Shown here piece after piece: positions 1 through 8,713 of a DNA stretch of 64,000 nucleotides (the first letter of the stretch is position 1; every line of letters starts with the position of its first letter). Source of the DNA: Luteibacter mycovicinus (GTDB lineage: Bacteria; Pseudomonadota; Gammaproteobacteria; Xanthomonadales; Rhodanobacteraceae). Both the position numbers and the translations under genes were made by a program. The notes below the pieces were generated by a model that worked only from the letters and a program-made list of their open reading frames with translations, searched no databases and was not told where the DNA came from. The stretch is taken from the NCBI RefSeq assembly GCF_000745235.1, contig NZ_JQNL01000001.1:3094001-3158000 (forward strand), in the 5' to 3' direction.

Positions 1-1
1 A

Positions 2-1042
2 GCCGCCGGTCTGGTGCGCGTCACCGATATCAACGAGGCGACGCTGCGCATGCTGGGTGCGCATAGCCGCGACCAGCTGATCGGTCCGCTCGACCGGTTT
101 CTGCCCGCTACCGATCGCACGTTCGGCCAGGTCCTGCTCACCGTCCTGGAGGGCAATGGACTGGCCGAAGGCGAAACGCACATGGTCAACCTCAAGGGCG
201 AGCGCCTGACGGTGCTCTTCGCCCTGAGCATGCCGCTCGGTACCTCGCGCTATGACCGCGTGCTGGTCAGCGTCGTGGATATCAGCGACCGCAAGCGCGC
301 CGAGCGGGCGCTGATCTCGATGCAGGCCGAGCTGGCGCAGGCCGCGCGCGTCACGGCGCTGGGTGAGATGAGTGCGTCGATTGCCCACGAGGTGAACCAG
401 CCGCTCGGTGCCATCGTCACGCTCGGGGAGGCTGCTCTTCGCTGGTTGCGGCGCCCCGAACCCGACCTCACCGAAGCCTGCGACGCCATCGAGCGCGTGG
501 TGCATGACGCACGACGCGCCGGTGAAGTGGTGCACCGCGTCCGCAGTCTGGCCAGCAAGGAACCGCGACAGCACGTGCACTTCGATCTCGGCGCGCTGGT
601 TAATGAGAGCGCGCGGCTGCTCGAGGGTGAACTGACCCAGCACCACATCGTGCTCGAGGTGGACATCGCGCGCGACGCGCCCATGCCGCGCGGCGATCGC
701 GTGCAGCTGCAGCAGGTGGTGGTGAACCTGATGGGCAACGCCATCCGCGCCATGTCCGCCGTGTACCGGCCACGCGTCCTGCTGATCCGCGGGCGGGCGT
801 CCGCCGAGGGCCTGCTGGTGGAGGTCGAGGACAGCGGCACGGGTATTCCCGAGCACATCGCTCCCCACCTGTTCGACGCCTTCGTGACCACGCGCGGTGG
901 CGGCATGGGCATGGGGCTTGCCATTTGCCGCACGACCGTCGAGTCTCATGGCGGGCGCCTGTGGGCGACCAACCGCTCCGAGGGGGGAGCGATCTTCCAT
1001 TTCACGTTGCCCGTCGCGGTAGTCGAGGAGGTGCGCGCATGA
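2..1042 (+). CDS. PAS-domain sensor histidine kinase (FixL/DctB class), 5' end outside the window
   Basis: The reading frame is open from base 2, so the start lies before the window. The visible N-terminal part looks like the second half of a PAS fold, ending in the typical PAC tail VVDISDRKRAER. The phosphoacceptor H-box SIAHEVNQPLGAI has its His at bases 386-388. The ATP-binding domain follows with N-box NLMGNAIRAM, G1 box DSGTGIPE and G2 box GGMGMGLAICR. It should autophosphorylate and pass phosphate to the FixJ-type regulator that begins inside its own stop codon (ATGA overlap). No membrane segment is seen in the visible part, so the sensing mode is unknown. The NQPL H-box is characteristic of the FixL/DctB group. 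Confidence 0.93.
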   Translation, partial: AAGLVRVTDINEATLRMLGAHSRDQLIGPLDRFLPATDRTFGQVLLTVLEGNGLAEGETHMVNLKGERLTVLFALSMPLGTSRYDRVLVSVVDISDRKRAERALISMQAELAQAARVTALGEMSASIAHEVNQPLGAIVTLGEAALRWLRRPEPDLTEACDAIERVVHDARRAGEVVHRVRSLASKEPRQHVHFDLGALVNESARLLEGELTQHHIVLEVDIARDAPMPRGDRVQLQQVVVNLMGNAIRAMSAVYRPRVLLIRGRASAEGLLVEVEDSGTGIPEHIAPHLFDAFVTTRGGGMGMGLAICRTTVESHGGRLWATNRSEGGAIFHFTLPVAVVEEVRA

Positions 1043-1683
1043 CCCGCTTGCCCGTGGCCAACGCCGCGCGGACCCCTATCGTCTGCATCGTCGACGACGA
1101 TGCCTCGATCCGCGAGGCCTTGTCGTCCCTGTTCCGCTCCGTCGGCCTCACCGTCGCCACGTTCGGCAGCGCCGCCGATTTCCTCGCCCGCGACAACGCG
1201 GATGCGCCGGGCTGCCTGGTGCTCGACGTGCGTCTGCCCGGTGTCAGCGGACTGGACTTCCAGACCCAGCTGCTGGCGATGGAAAACCCCCTGCCGATCG
1301 TCTTCATGACTGGCTACGGCGATATTCCGATGTCGGTGCGTGCGATGAAAGCCGGCGCGCTCGACTTCCTGGCCAAGCCGTTCCGCGACCAGGACATGCT
1401 GGACGCCGTGACCAACGCGATCGAGCGGGATGCCTCGGGCCGTCGCGATGCCGATGCCCTGCACACGCTGCGTCAGGCGTACGCGTCGCTGACGCCGCGC
1501 GAGCGTGAGGTCATGGGGCACGTGACCACGGGCCTGATGAACAAGCAGGTGGGCGCCTTGCTGGGTCTGTCCGAGATTACGGTGAAGATCCACCGCGGCA
1601 ACGTGATGCGCAAGATGGCGGCACGATCGTTGGCGGAACTGGTCAAGATGTCCGAAGCGCTGGGTGCACACACCTCCGTATGA
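1039..1683 (+). CDS. FixJ/TodT-type response regulator, receiver plus LuxR HTH
   Basis: A 214-residue transcription regulator. The receiver domain (about residues 13-125) has the acidic pair in IVDDD, the phosphoacceptor Asp63 in LVLDVRLPG, and the conserved Lys near residue 113 in FLAKPF. The C-terminal LuxR/GerE domain (about 145-205) carries LTPREREVM and EITVKIHRGNVMRKM, the usual recognition-helix signature. The start chosen is the ATG that overlaps the kinase stop (ATGA), which begins right before the receiver; an in-frame opening further upstream lies inside the kinase gene and is not needed. Presumed partner of the upstream kinase. The target genes cannot be told from the sequence. 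Confidence 0.93.
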   Translation: MTRLPVANAARTPIVCIVDDDASIREALSSLFRSVGLTVATFGSAADFLARDNADAPGCLVLDVRLPGVSGLDFQTQLLAMENPLPIVFMTGYGDIPMSVRAMKAGALDFLAKPFRDQDMLDAVTNAIERDASGRRDADALHTLRQAYASLTPREREVMGHVTTGLMNKQVGALLGLSEITVKIHRGNVMRKMAARSLAELVKMSEALGAHTSV

Positions 1684-1757
1684 TTCCCACTGGCTGCGCG
1701 CGGGCGCACTGTAGCCAGCGTCACTCAGCGTCACTCAGCGCCACGGAGGATTCCAGC

Positions 1758-2129
1758 TTGGCCGGAAACAGGATCGTCGCGATTGTGGATGACGACGACG
1801 CGGTGCGTCTCGCCACCGTGAGTCTCGTCCGCGCGCTGGGGCACGAAGCGCGTGGGTTCGCCTCGGCGGAGGATTTTCTCCGGCCCGGCGGCGACGACGG
1901 GGTCGACTGTCTCGTGACCGATGTCCACATGCCCGGCATCGACGGCACCGTGTTGCAGCGTCGTCTCCTGGAGCGGGGCAGGACCTACCCCATCGTCTTC
2001 GTATCCGGGTTTCAGGATGACCACGTACGCGACAGCGTCATGGCCGCCGGCGCCTTCTGCTACCTCGGCAAACCCTTCGTCGGCGACACCCTCGTCACCT
2101 GTCTCGAAAAGGCTCTGGGCGTCCCGTAG
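1758..2129 (+). CDS. Stand-alone receiver-domain (CheY-like) response regulator
   Basis: A single receiver domain of about 123 residues with the acidic cluster VDDDD, phosphoacceptor Asp55 in LVTDVHMPG and Lys in LGKPF; no output domain follows. I chose the TTG at 1758 because GGAGGA sits 7 bases upstream and the domain begins directly after it. An ATG at 1680 overlaps the previous stop (ATGA) and would add 26 residues of low-complexity sequence encoded by a tandem TCACTCAGCG repeat (1721-1740). Likely a phosphate sink or relay in the same two-component operon. The TAG stop codon is the first part of the REP-like repeat that follows. Confidence 0.85.
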   Translation: MAGNRIVAIVDDDDAVRLATVSLVRALGHEARGFASAEDFLRPGGDDGVDCLVTDVHMPGIDGTVLQRRLLERGRTYPIVFVSGFQDDHVRDSVMAAGAFCYLGKPFVGDTLVTCLEKALGVP

Positions 2130-2149
2130 GAGCGCGCCCTGCGCGCGAG
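2126..2149 (+). repeat. REP-like palindromic repeat (GTAGGAGCGCGCC family), copy 1
   Basis: Reads GTAGGAGCGCGCCCTGCG followed by CGCGAG; the GC-rich inner part is self-complementary. The TAG inside it is the stop codon of the receiver gene. Confidence 0.85.
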
Positions 2150-2195
2150 GTGCTTGCGGTCACAATTGTTACCGGCCTTTGCTACGCTCGGCCCC

Positions 2196-2969
2196 ATGAC
2201 CCTGACCCTCTTCCTGCTCCTCCTCGTCATCGCCCTGGTGCTGATGCGTTTTCGCCGGCGCCTGAGCGGCCGCGTCTTCATGCTGCTGGCGATCGCGTGG
2301 CTGTTCTTCGCCGGCTGCGGGCCTTTGACCGGCATGCTGTTGAGCAACCTGCAGTCCGGTTATGCGCCCGACGTCACCCAGTGGGGCCAGCGCAACGTCA
2401 TCATCCTGCTCGGTGCCGGGACCGTCCGTAGCGGAGCAGGGGGGATTGAGCCGAGCCTCTACGCCAACGGACGCATCCTGCGCGCCGCCGAGTTGTATCG
2501 CGCGTGCAAGGCGACGGGTGCGGACTGCAAGGTCGAGGTCAGTGGCGGCGATGCGATGCATCTGAAACAGGCCGAAGCCGACGTTTACGCGATCAGCCTG
2601 GATCGCCTCGGCGTGCCGCGTGCGGATCTCATGCTCGAAGCGCAGAGCATGAACACCTTCCAGAACGCCCAGTTCAGTAAGCCGTTGCTGGTGTCCTACG
2701 GCGCGGACAAGGTGGTGCTCGTCTCGTCGGCGGTGCACCTGCGTCGGGCGATGCTCTATTTCTCACATTTCGCCATTCATGGCGAACCGGTCCGTGGCGA
2801 TTACGTGACCGCCCGCTACGACTGGCTGCCGACGTCGGAAAATCTGTCGTTCGCCGACTTTGCGATCCACGAATACGTCGGGGTCTGGCGCTATCGCCTC
2901 TACAACGTCATGGGCTGGAACGCGCCGAAGATTCCTGAAGAAAACGCAACGCCGCCGACGCATACGTAA
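2196..2969 (+). CDS. YdcF/ElyC/SanA-family (DUF218) envelope protein
   Basis: A 257-residue protein. Two hydrophobic segments lie at the N-terminus (about residues 1-17 and 25-45). They are followed by the DUF218 fold: an ILLGAGTVRSG strand-turn, an AAELYRACKATGADCKVEVSGGDA stretch split over residues 85-115, an acidic ADVYAISLDRLGV block and the EAQSMNTFQNAQFS motif. Relatives in E. coli affect peptidoglycan and vancomycin tolerance at high temperature, but the biochemical role is not settled. The ATG at 2196 is preferred over a TTG at 2154, because the latter adds a non-hydrophobic leader. The gene stands alone after the receiver operon. Confidence 0.82.
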   Translation: MTLTLFLLLLVIALVLMRFRRRLSGRVFMLLAIAWLFFAGCGPLTGMLLSNLQSGYAPDVTQWGQRNVIILLGAGTVRSGAGGIEPSLYANGRILRAAELYRACKATGADCKVEVSGGDAMHLKQAEADVYAISLDRLGVPRADLMLEAQSMNTFQNAQFSKPLLVSYGADKVVLVSSAVHLRRAMLYFSHFAIHGEPVRGDYVTARYDWLPTSENLSFADFAIHEYVGVWRYRLYNVMGWNAPKIPEENATPPTHT

Positions 2970-3029
2970 CATCCGGCGCCTTAAGCTGTTTTACCGTCCA
3001 GCACGAACCCGTACCTGAAGGAGTTGCCC

Positions 3030-3551
3030 GTGAAGTCTCGCTATATCCTTGCCGCGCTGCTGGCGACCGCCTCGGTGGTCCCCGTTTCCACGTTCGCCCA
3101 GGAAGCCGCTCCGGCGCCCGCGGCCAACCCGGCTTCGCAGATCCCGGCTGCCGACAAGCAGGCCATCCAGAACTACGACCTCAACGACGACGTGTTCAAC
3201 CGCATCGTCAAGGTCTCGCAGGAAGCCAAGGCGCAGGGCATCAAGCCAAAGGACGCGAAGACGGATTTCTCGAAGATCCATTCGCTCGACGATCTGGCCG
3301 CCCAGGTGACCAATGCCGATCCGCGCATCGCACCGCTGATCAAGAAATACGGTTTCACCCCGCGTGAGTTCCTGCTGGCGAACCTCGCCGTCACCAATGC
3401 GGCCATCGCCTCCGAAGCCAAGAGCAACCCGCAGATGTCCGCGTACGTCGACCAGAAGAAGGTCAACCAGAAGAACGTGGCTTTCTACGAAGCGCACAAG
3501 AGCCAGATCAACGCGCTGATGAACGAAGACGACGCCGGTTCTTCGCAGTAA
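3030..3551 (+). CDS. Secreted protein of unknown function with alanine-rich linker
   Basis: A 173-residue protein with a clear signal peptide (basic VKSRY, hydrophobic core, cleavage expected after TFAQ). A short Ala/Pro-rich stretch and a mostly helical, lysine-rich mature part follow. I do not recognise a named domain. The GTG start has GAAGGAG placed 7 bases upstream; the TTG two codons earlier is too close to that site. Transcribed alone; the next 500 bases hold no gene. Expected location is the periplasm. Confidence 0.75.
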   Translation: MKSRYILAALLATASVVPVSTFAQEAAPAPAANPASQIPAADKQAIQNYDLNDDVFNRIVKVSQEAKAQGIKPKDAKTDFSKIHSLDDLAAQVTNADPRIAPLIKKYGFTPREFLLANLAVTNAAIASEAKSNPQMSAYVDQKKVNQKNVAFYEAHKSQINALMNEDDAGSSQ

Positions 3552-3627
3552 CGGTTGGGTTCGGCCTCGGGGCTGCAACGCCGCTCCGAGGCAAGGGACC
3601 GAGGCAAGGGAGCCGAGGCAAGGGAGC

Positions 3628-3971
3628 CGTCGGCTGCCATTCTTGTCGCTAGGTCCTCCTTCGGCCTTCGCCTACGTGCGGAAGCGCTCCAAGAACGGCA
3701 GCCGACGACTCCCTCTCAGCGCGACAGTAATTTGCTAGCCGAGCAGAGCGGGTAGAGCAGAGCGCTGCGGCTTGGGCGCTGCGGCATTACCTGCACATAT
3801 CGTGAAGTCGTCAATGCATTGCGCTGCAACACGAGGTCCTCTGGTTTCGCTTGTAGCTTTGCATCCACGAAACCTCATGAGTGGGTGGGTGCCGTCGGGT
3901 GTCGTGCTCAGAGCGATTCCGCACGTAGGCGAAGGCCGAAGGAGGACTTAGCGAGGAGCATGGCAGCCGAC
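3628..3971. repeat. Long inverted repeat with nested hairpin (MITE-like element)
   Basis: Bases 3629-3684 and 3917-3971 are near-perfect inverted copies of each other; 31 bases beginning TTCCGCACGTAGGCGAAGG match without interruption, and only a few mismatches occur over about 55 bases. Inside the left copy, an 18-base arm (3628-3645, centred on GTCGGCTGCC) pairs with 3690-3707 to give a second, local hairpin with a 44-base loop. Just upstream, three imperfect copies of CCGAGGCAAGGGAG run in tandem (about 3590-3627). No credible coding frame lies in 3552-4050, which is otherwise unexplained intergenic DNA. Confidence 0.7.
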
Positions 3972-4000
3972 GGCGCCCCTGCCTCAACAGCTTCGCTCCC

Positions 4001-4032
4001 AAAAAAAAGGGCGAAGCCAAAGCTCCGCCCTT
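4001..4032 (-). terminator. Intrinsic terminator of the PA2169-family gene
   Basis: Read on the minus strand, an AAGGGCG...CGCCCTT stem (with inner AGC/GCT pairing) is followed by eight T residues, 20-odd bases after the stop of the gene at 4055. Confidence 0.85.
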
Positions 4033-4054
4033 CATCATTCAAGTTTCAGCGAAA

Positions 4055-4513
4055 TCAGTTCGTGCCGTGCAGCGCGTGCTTAAGATCGCGCATCTGGTCA
4101 TGGCCGCTCTTCACCGAGACATAAGCCTCGTTGATCAGCGAGCGCGTGCCCGCGGTGATCTCGGTGTCCTTCAGGGCGTCTTCGTACTTCGCCTTGATGT
4201 GGTCTTCGCCACGCTCGACTTCGTCGACGATCGCGGTGTCGTCCTTCGAGCTCATCTTGGCGCGCAGTTCAACGAACATGCGATGCGCCTTGGCCAGCAC
4301 GGTGCCGTCGTCTTCCGGCGTGCCGCCGAGCGAACGGACCTGCTGCTGCAGACGCTGCGTCACCTGGCGGCGCTCGGAAGCGCGGGCCTGGAAGGTCGCG
4401 GCGTAGCGCGTATTCTCGGCATCCTTAGCGGCTTCGCCGTAGCCCTCGGCGCTGTCGATGGTGGTTTCGATGAGGTTGTTGAGAACCTTGATATCGTGGT
4501 CGGTGCTGGTCAT
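4055..4513 (-). CDS. PA2169-family four-helix-bundle protein (DUF2383)
   Basis: A 152-residue, all-helical, charged protein opening MTSTDHDIKVLNNLIETTID, which is the typical start of the PA2169/DUF2383 family (ferritin-like four-helix bundle). The sequence GYGEAAKDAEN followed by FQARASERRQVTQRLQ matches the second helix of that family. No signal peptide, so cytoplasmic. The ATG at 4513 has AAGGAG 8 bases upstream; a longer in-frame opening has no ribosome site. The family is often stress-associated, but no activity is established. A strong terminator lies downstream. Confidence 0.85.
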   Translation of the reverse strand: MTSTDHDIKVLNNLIETTIDSAEGYGEAAKDAENTRYAATFQARASERRQVTQRLQQQVRSLGGTPEDDGTVLAKAHRMFVELRAKMSSKDDTAIVDEVERGEDHIKAKYEDALKDTEITAGTRSLINEAYVSVKSGHDQMRDLKHALHGTN

Positions 4514-4686
4514 CGTCTGGGCTCCTTGGGGTGACTCGGGTCGAGTCGTTTCGGGAGCCCAAGCTTCGCGTTCCGGGGGTGCACGGAGCCGTGAAAGTCG
4601 CGTCGCATGCATCAACACACGTGGGCTCCGTTCATCTAAGCGTGGCGCATACTTCAGCGCTGTAATGCATCAAGGAAATAGTTTCC

Positions 4687-5499
4687 ATGGCATCCAAACG
4701 TCGCGCGCTGGTCACCGGCGCTTCCGCTGGCATCGGTGAAGCCTTTGCCCGGGAACTCGCGAAACGCGGACACGATCTGGTCCTGACGGCGCGTCGTGCC
4801 GACCGGCTTGAAAAACTCGCTACCGAGCTGCGTGACAGCTACGGCGTCGAGGCGATCGTCGCGCCGCTCGACCTCGCGCGGACGGACGGCCCCGAGGCAC
4901 TGGTCGCCGCGCTCGACGCGCAAGGCCTCACGATCGATGTGCTGATCAACAACGCGGGCTATGGCGTCACCGGCTATTTTGAAGAGCAGCCCTGGGCCGC
5001 GCATGCCGCGTTTATCCAGGTGCTGATGACCGCACCGACGGAGCTTGCCTGGCGCCTGCTGCCGGGCATGAAAGCGCGTGGCTACGGCCGCATCGTCAAT
5101 GTCGCCTCGCTGGCCGGTCATGTGCCCGGGTCGGCGGGGCATACCCTCTATGCGGCCTCCAAGGCCTACATGATCAAGTTCTCGCAGTCGCTGGCGCTCG
5201 AGGGCAAGGGGACCGGCGTGCACGCCACGGCCGTCTGTCCCGGCTTCACGTATTCGGAGTTCCACGACGTCACCGGTTCCCGCGAGCTGGTGTCGAAAAT
5301 GCCGTCGTATCTGTGGATGGATGCGGCGACCGTGGCCCGCCAGGGGCTGGATGCCGTTGACTCGGGCACGGCGGTTTACGTGAATGGCTGGGTCAATCGC
5401 GTCATCAAGACCCTTTTCAAACTGCTGCCCGACGGCGTGGCCCTCGCCATGGTGGAGCGGCAGGGCAGGCGCTTCCGGGCCGGTCCCCGCAGCCACTGA
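4687..5499 (+). CDS. Short-chain dehydrogenase/reductase
   Basis: A 270-residue Rossmann protein of the classical SDR class. It has the cofactor motif TGASAGIGEAFA near the N-terminus, the NNAGYG motif, a catalytic Ser in the NVASLAGHVPGS region and the YAASKAY triad Tyr/Lys. An Arg pair after the second strand (TARRADR) suggests NADP(H). The substrate is unknown; the DltE/YqjQ-like subgroup of the family is closest by general look. The start has AAGGAAA upstream. Single-gene unit between the divergent helix-bundle gene and the DPP IV gene. Confidence 0.88.
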   Translation: MASKRRALVTGASAGIGEAFARELAKRGHDLVLTARRADRLEKLATELRDSYGVEAIVAPLDLARTDGPEALVAALDAQGLTIDVLINNAGYGVTGYFEEQPWAAHAAFIQVLMTAPTELAWRLLPGMKARGYGRIVNVASLAGHVPGSAGHTLYAASKAYMIKFSQSLALEGKGTGVHATAVCPGFTYSEFHDVTGSRELVSKMPSYLWMDAATVARQGLDAVDSGTAVYVNGWVNRVIKTLFKLLPDGVALAMVERQGRRFRAGPRSH

Positions 5500-5616
5500 G
5501 GGCCTGCGGCGGCCCAGGCCCATGACCTATGGCATACGCCGGGCGCCCCGGCGGCGGCTAGCCTCGTCCGGTTCGCGGCGCGCCCTGCGCCGTTGTCGCT
5601 GTCATGGGGACCCCAC

Positions 5617-7953
5617 ATGTCGACCAAACGCAACGCGGCGCTTTCCGGCGCCGTCCTCCTCGGACTGATCGGGGCTTCCGCCTCGGCCCAGACCGTTACC
5701 ACGGACGATTACAAGCGCGCCGATTCCTTCCTCGGCAACGCAGCCACCCTGGTGGACCACTCGGTCCAGCGCGTCACCTGGATCGATGACGGCCACTTCT
5801 GGTATCGCGACCACGACAAGGATGGCGATCAGTTCATCACGGTGGATGCGGCCACGGGTCAGGCATCACGCGCGTTCGATCGCGACAAGGTGGCGGCGGC
5901 GCTGAGCACCAGCACCGGCAAGAAGGTCGATGCGGGCAAGCTCCCGGTCAGCGCCTTCACGGTACGCCCTGACGACGGCCTCGACATTACCTCTCGCGGC
6001 AAGAACTACAGCTGCGACAAGGCCATCGGCAAGTGCGAGCTGGCGGCGGTCAGGAAAGACGCCAACGGCAAGGCCTACGGCGAAGAGCCGGGCCTGAAGT
6101 CGCCGGACGGCAAGTCCGAAGCCTTCATCCGCGACTGGAACCTGTGGACGCGCGACCTGGCCAGCGGTGCCGAGACCCAGCTGACCACCGACGGGATCAA
6201 GGACTTCGGTTACGCCACCGACAATGCCGGCTGGAAGCACACCGACGAGGCGATCCTCGTCTGGTCGCCGGACTCGAAGAAGATCGCCACGTTCCAGCAG
6301 GACCAGCGCAAAACCGGTGAGATGACCCTGGTCAGCACCAATGTAGGACATCCGAAGGTCGATACCTGGAAATACCCGCTGCCGGGCGACAAGGACGTGA
6401 CCATGATCGAGCGCGTCGTGATCGACGTGCCGACGAAGAAGGTCGTCCGTTTTAAGATGCCCGCCGATCAGCACCGCTCGACCTTGTGCGACGACGTGTC
6501 GTGCAGCCCGGGCGTGTGGGACGATGTGCGCTGGTCCGCCGACGGCAGGAGCATCGCGTTTGTCTCCACCTCGCGCGACCACACGCATGAGTGGTTCCGT
6601 GTCGCCAACCCGGAGACCGGCGACGTGCGCACGGTGTTCGAGGAAAAGGCCAAGACGTATTACGAAAGCGGAAACGGCATGGCCAACTGGCAGTACGTGC
6701 CCGAGACCGACCAGGTGATCTGGTTCTCCGAGCGGAGCAACTGGGGTCACCTCTACATGTACAGCCTGAAGACGGGCAAGCTCGAGTCGCAGATCACGAA
6801 GGGCGACTGGAACGTCACCGAAGTGCTGCGCATCGATCCGAAAACGAAGACGATCTGGTTCCGTGGCGTCGGCCGCGAGAAGGGCGTCGATCCGTACTAC
6901 CAGCAGTTCTACAAGGTGGGCTTCGACGGCAAGGGCCTGACTCTGCTGACGCCGGAAAACGCCGATCACAGCGTCTCGCTGTCGAAGGACGGCACGTACT
7001 TCTTCGACTCGTATTCGACGATCGACACGCCGCCGGTAGCGGTGGTGCGTCGTGCCGACACGGGTGCCACGGTGAAGGAAGTGGCACGCGCGGACATCTC
7101 GCGTCTCAAGGCGATCGGCTGGGTGCCACCCACCGCGTTCACGGTGAAGGCACGTGACGGCAAGACCGATCTCTACGGCCAGATGTTCAAGCCATCGAAG
7201 TTCGATCCGTCGAAGAAATACCCGCTGATCGTCTACATCTATCCGGGTCCGCAGACCGGCTCGGTGCGCACGCGCAGCTTCGCTCCCGCACACGGCGACA
7301 ACCAGGCGCTGGCTGAACTGGGCTTTGTCGTGGTGGCCGTCGATGGCATGGGTACGCCGTGGCGCTCGAAGGCCTTCCACGACGCCTATTTCCAGAACAT
7401 CGGCGACAACACGCTGCCGGATCAGGTGCTGGCGGTAAAGCAGCTGGTGCAGAAGTACTCGTGGCTGGACGGCGACCGCGTGGGTATCTGGGGTCACTCC
7501 GGCGGCGGAAACGCCACGGCGACCGCGATGTTCCGCTATGGCGACGTGTTCAAGGTCGGTATCTCGGAGTCGGGCAATCACGACAACCGCAACTACGAAG
7601 ACGACTGGGCCGAGAAGTGGCAGGGTCTTCTGGTTACCGACAAGGACGGCAAGAGCAATTACGACGACCAGGCCAACCAGAAGTGGGTCTCGGGTCTGAA
7701 GGGTCACCTGATGATCGCGCACGGTACGTTCGACGATAACGTCCCGCCGTACGAGTCGCTGCTGGTGGTCGATGCGCTGATCAAGGCGAACAAGGATTTC
7801 GACCTCGTCATGATCCCGAACGCGCATCACGGTTACGGTGACGCGACGACGTACATGACACGCCGCCGTTGGGATTACTTCGTGCGTTACCTCAAGGGGG
7901 AAACGCCGCCGAAGGAATTCCAGCTGACACCGATGCCGCCACGGGGTGGCTGA
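5617..7953 (+). CDS. Dipeptidyl-peptidase IV-type S9 prolyl oligopeptidase, exported
   Basis: A 778-residue protein. A signal peptide (residues 1-25, ending ASASA) is followed by an N-terminal DPP IV beta-propeller (about 50-520) and a C-terminal alpha/beta-hydrolase domain. The catalytic triad can be placed: Ser628 in GHSGGG, Asp706 in HGTFDDNVPP and His738 in NAHHGYG, almost the spacing of the mammalian enzyme. It should remove Xaa-Pro dipeptides from peptide N-termini in the periplasm. The ATG at 5617 has GGGGA 6 bases upstream; a TTG at 5593 is inferior. A strong hairpin terminator follows directly. Confidence 0.95.
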   Translation: MSTKRNAALSGAVLLGLIGASASAQTVTTDDYKRADSFLGNAATLVDHSVQRVTWIDDGHFWYRDHDKDGDQFITVDAATGQASRAFDRDKVAAALSTSTGKKVDAGKLPVSAFTVRPDDGLDITSRGKNYSCDKAIGKCELAAVRKDANGKAYGEEPGLKSPDGKSEAFIRDWNLWTRDLASGAETQLTTDGIKDFGYATDNAGWKHTDEAILVWSPDSKKIATFQQDQRKTGEMTLVSTNVGHPKVDTWKYPLPGDKDVTMIERVVIDVPTKKVVRFKMPADQHRSTLCDDVSCSPGVWDDVRWSADGRSIAFVSTSRDHTHEWFRVANPETGDVRTVFEEKAKTYYESGNGMANWQYVPETDQVIWFSERSNWGHLYMYSLKTGKLESQITKGDWNVTEVLRIDPKTKTIWFRGVGREKGVDPYYQQFYKVGFDGKGLTLLTPENADHSVSLSKDGTYFFDSYSTIDTPPVAVVRRADTGATVKEVARADISRLKAIGWVPPTAFTVKARDGKTDLYGQMFKPSKFDPSKKYPLIVYIYPGPQTGSVRTRSFAPAHGDNQALAELGFVVVAVDGMGTPWRSKAFHDAYFQNIGDNTLPDQVLAVKQLVQKYSWLDGDRVGIWGHSGGGNATATAMFRYGDVFKVGISESGNHDNRNYEDDWAEKWQGLLVTDKDGKSNYDDQANQKWVSGLKGHLMIAHGTFDDNVPPYESLLVVDALIKANKDFDLVMIPNAHHGYGDATTYMTRRRWDYFVRYLKGETPPKEFQLTPMPPRGG

Positions 7954-7960
7954 TTAAAAA

Positions 7961-7986
7961 GAGGGCCGCCGGAAGGCGGCCCTTTT
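7961..7986. terminator. Bidirectional intrinsic terminator between convergent genes
   Basis: A perfect nine-base stem AGGGCCGCC / GGCGGCCCT with a GGAA-type loop, flanked by an A-run on the left and TTTT on the right, lies between the peptidase and msrB stops. Confidence 0.9.
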
Positions 7987-8044
7987 CGTTGTATTCGCCA
8001 GCGCGGGCCGGCTCCCACCAAGCCGGTATGCCTGACGTACGCAC

Positions 8045-8635
8045 TCAGGCAGTCACGGCGGCGAACCGCATCGCCCCGGCATTCATGCAGTACCGCAGCC
8101 CCGTCGGGTCCGGGCCATCGTCGAACACGTGGCCCAGGTGGGCATCGCACCGCGCGCACTTCACTTCGATCCGCTCCTCGATCAGGCTGCGGTCGGTTTT
8201 CTGAACGATGTTCCGCTTCGAAATCGGCTGCCAGAAACTCGGCCAACCCGTGCCCGACTCGAACTTCGTCGCCGAGTCGTAGAGCGCCGTGTCGCAGCCG
8301 ATGCAACGGTAGATACCGTTGTCATGCCGGTCCCAGTTCTCACCGGTATAGGCCGGCTCGGTACCCTCGTGCCGGGTGATGTAATACGACTTGCTGCTGA
8401 GCTTGGCTTTCCACTGGTCGTCGGTCAGCACCACGCGCGCCTCGACCTTAGCTCCCAGCGGCTTCTTGTCGGCGGCGAATTCATCGATCGTCACGGTGCC
8501 ACCGGGGGATGGCGGGGCGTCGGCGGCCATCGCCGGGCGCGTGGCGCGGAAGAGGAAGGGCAGGGACGCGGATGCCGCGACGGTGGCGGCGAAGACGCCC
8601 AGGAAGCGGCGGCGGGCAGGATCGGCGTTGCGCAT
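8045..8635 (-). CDS. msrB: Peptide-methionine (R)-S-oxide reductase MsrB, Tat-type leader
   Basis: A 196-residue protein that reduces methionine-R-sulfoxide in proteins. The N-terminus has a twin-arginine-like leader (RRRFLGVFAATVAAS) and a hydrophobic stretch, so this form is probably exported. The mature part shows the MsrB core: zinc cysteines in CIGC and CARC (Cys160/163), GTGWPSFW, HLGHVFDDGP and the catalytic Cys183 in LRYCMNAGAMRF (the more common form is RYCINSASLRF). The start has GGAGG closely upstream. It converges on the peptidase gene across the terminator. The folded-state export suggested by the twin-arginine motif is inference. Confidence 0.93.
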   Translation of the reverse strand: MRNADPARRRFLGVFAATVAASASLPFLFRATRPAMAADAPPSPGGTVTIDEFAADKKPLGAKVEARVVLTDDQWKAKLSSKSYYITRHEGTEPAYTGENWDRHDNGIYRCIGCDTALYDSATKFESGTGWPSFWQPISKRNIVQKTDRSLIEERIEVKCARCDAHLGHVFDDGPDPTGLRYCMNAGAMRFAAVTA

Positions 8636-8713
8636 GGAGCCTCCGGAAAGCAGGGAGGGCGCTCGGTGGCGCCCTCCCTATAAGACCGGCCCTTGCGGGT
8701 CTGGCTTACACGA

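Noticed and set aside
3720..3800. Possible tRNA or small structured RNA in the gap after 3551
   Set aside because: No cloverleaf or T-loop motif could be fitted; only the repeat arms are convincing.
5866..7830. A 654-codon open frame antisense to the DPP IV gene
   Set aside because: It is a mirror of codon bias in a high-GC gene: rich in Arg/His/Val, no motif, no ribosome site.
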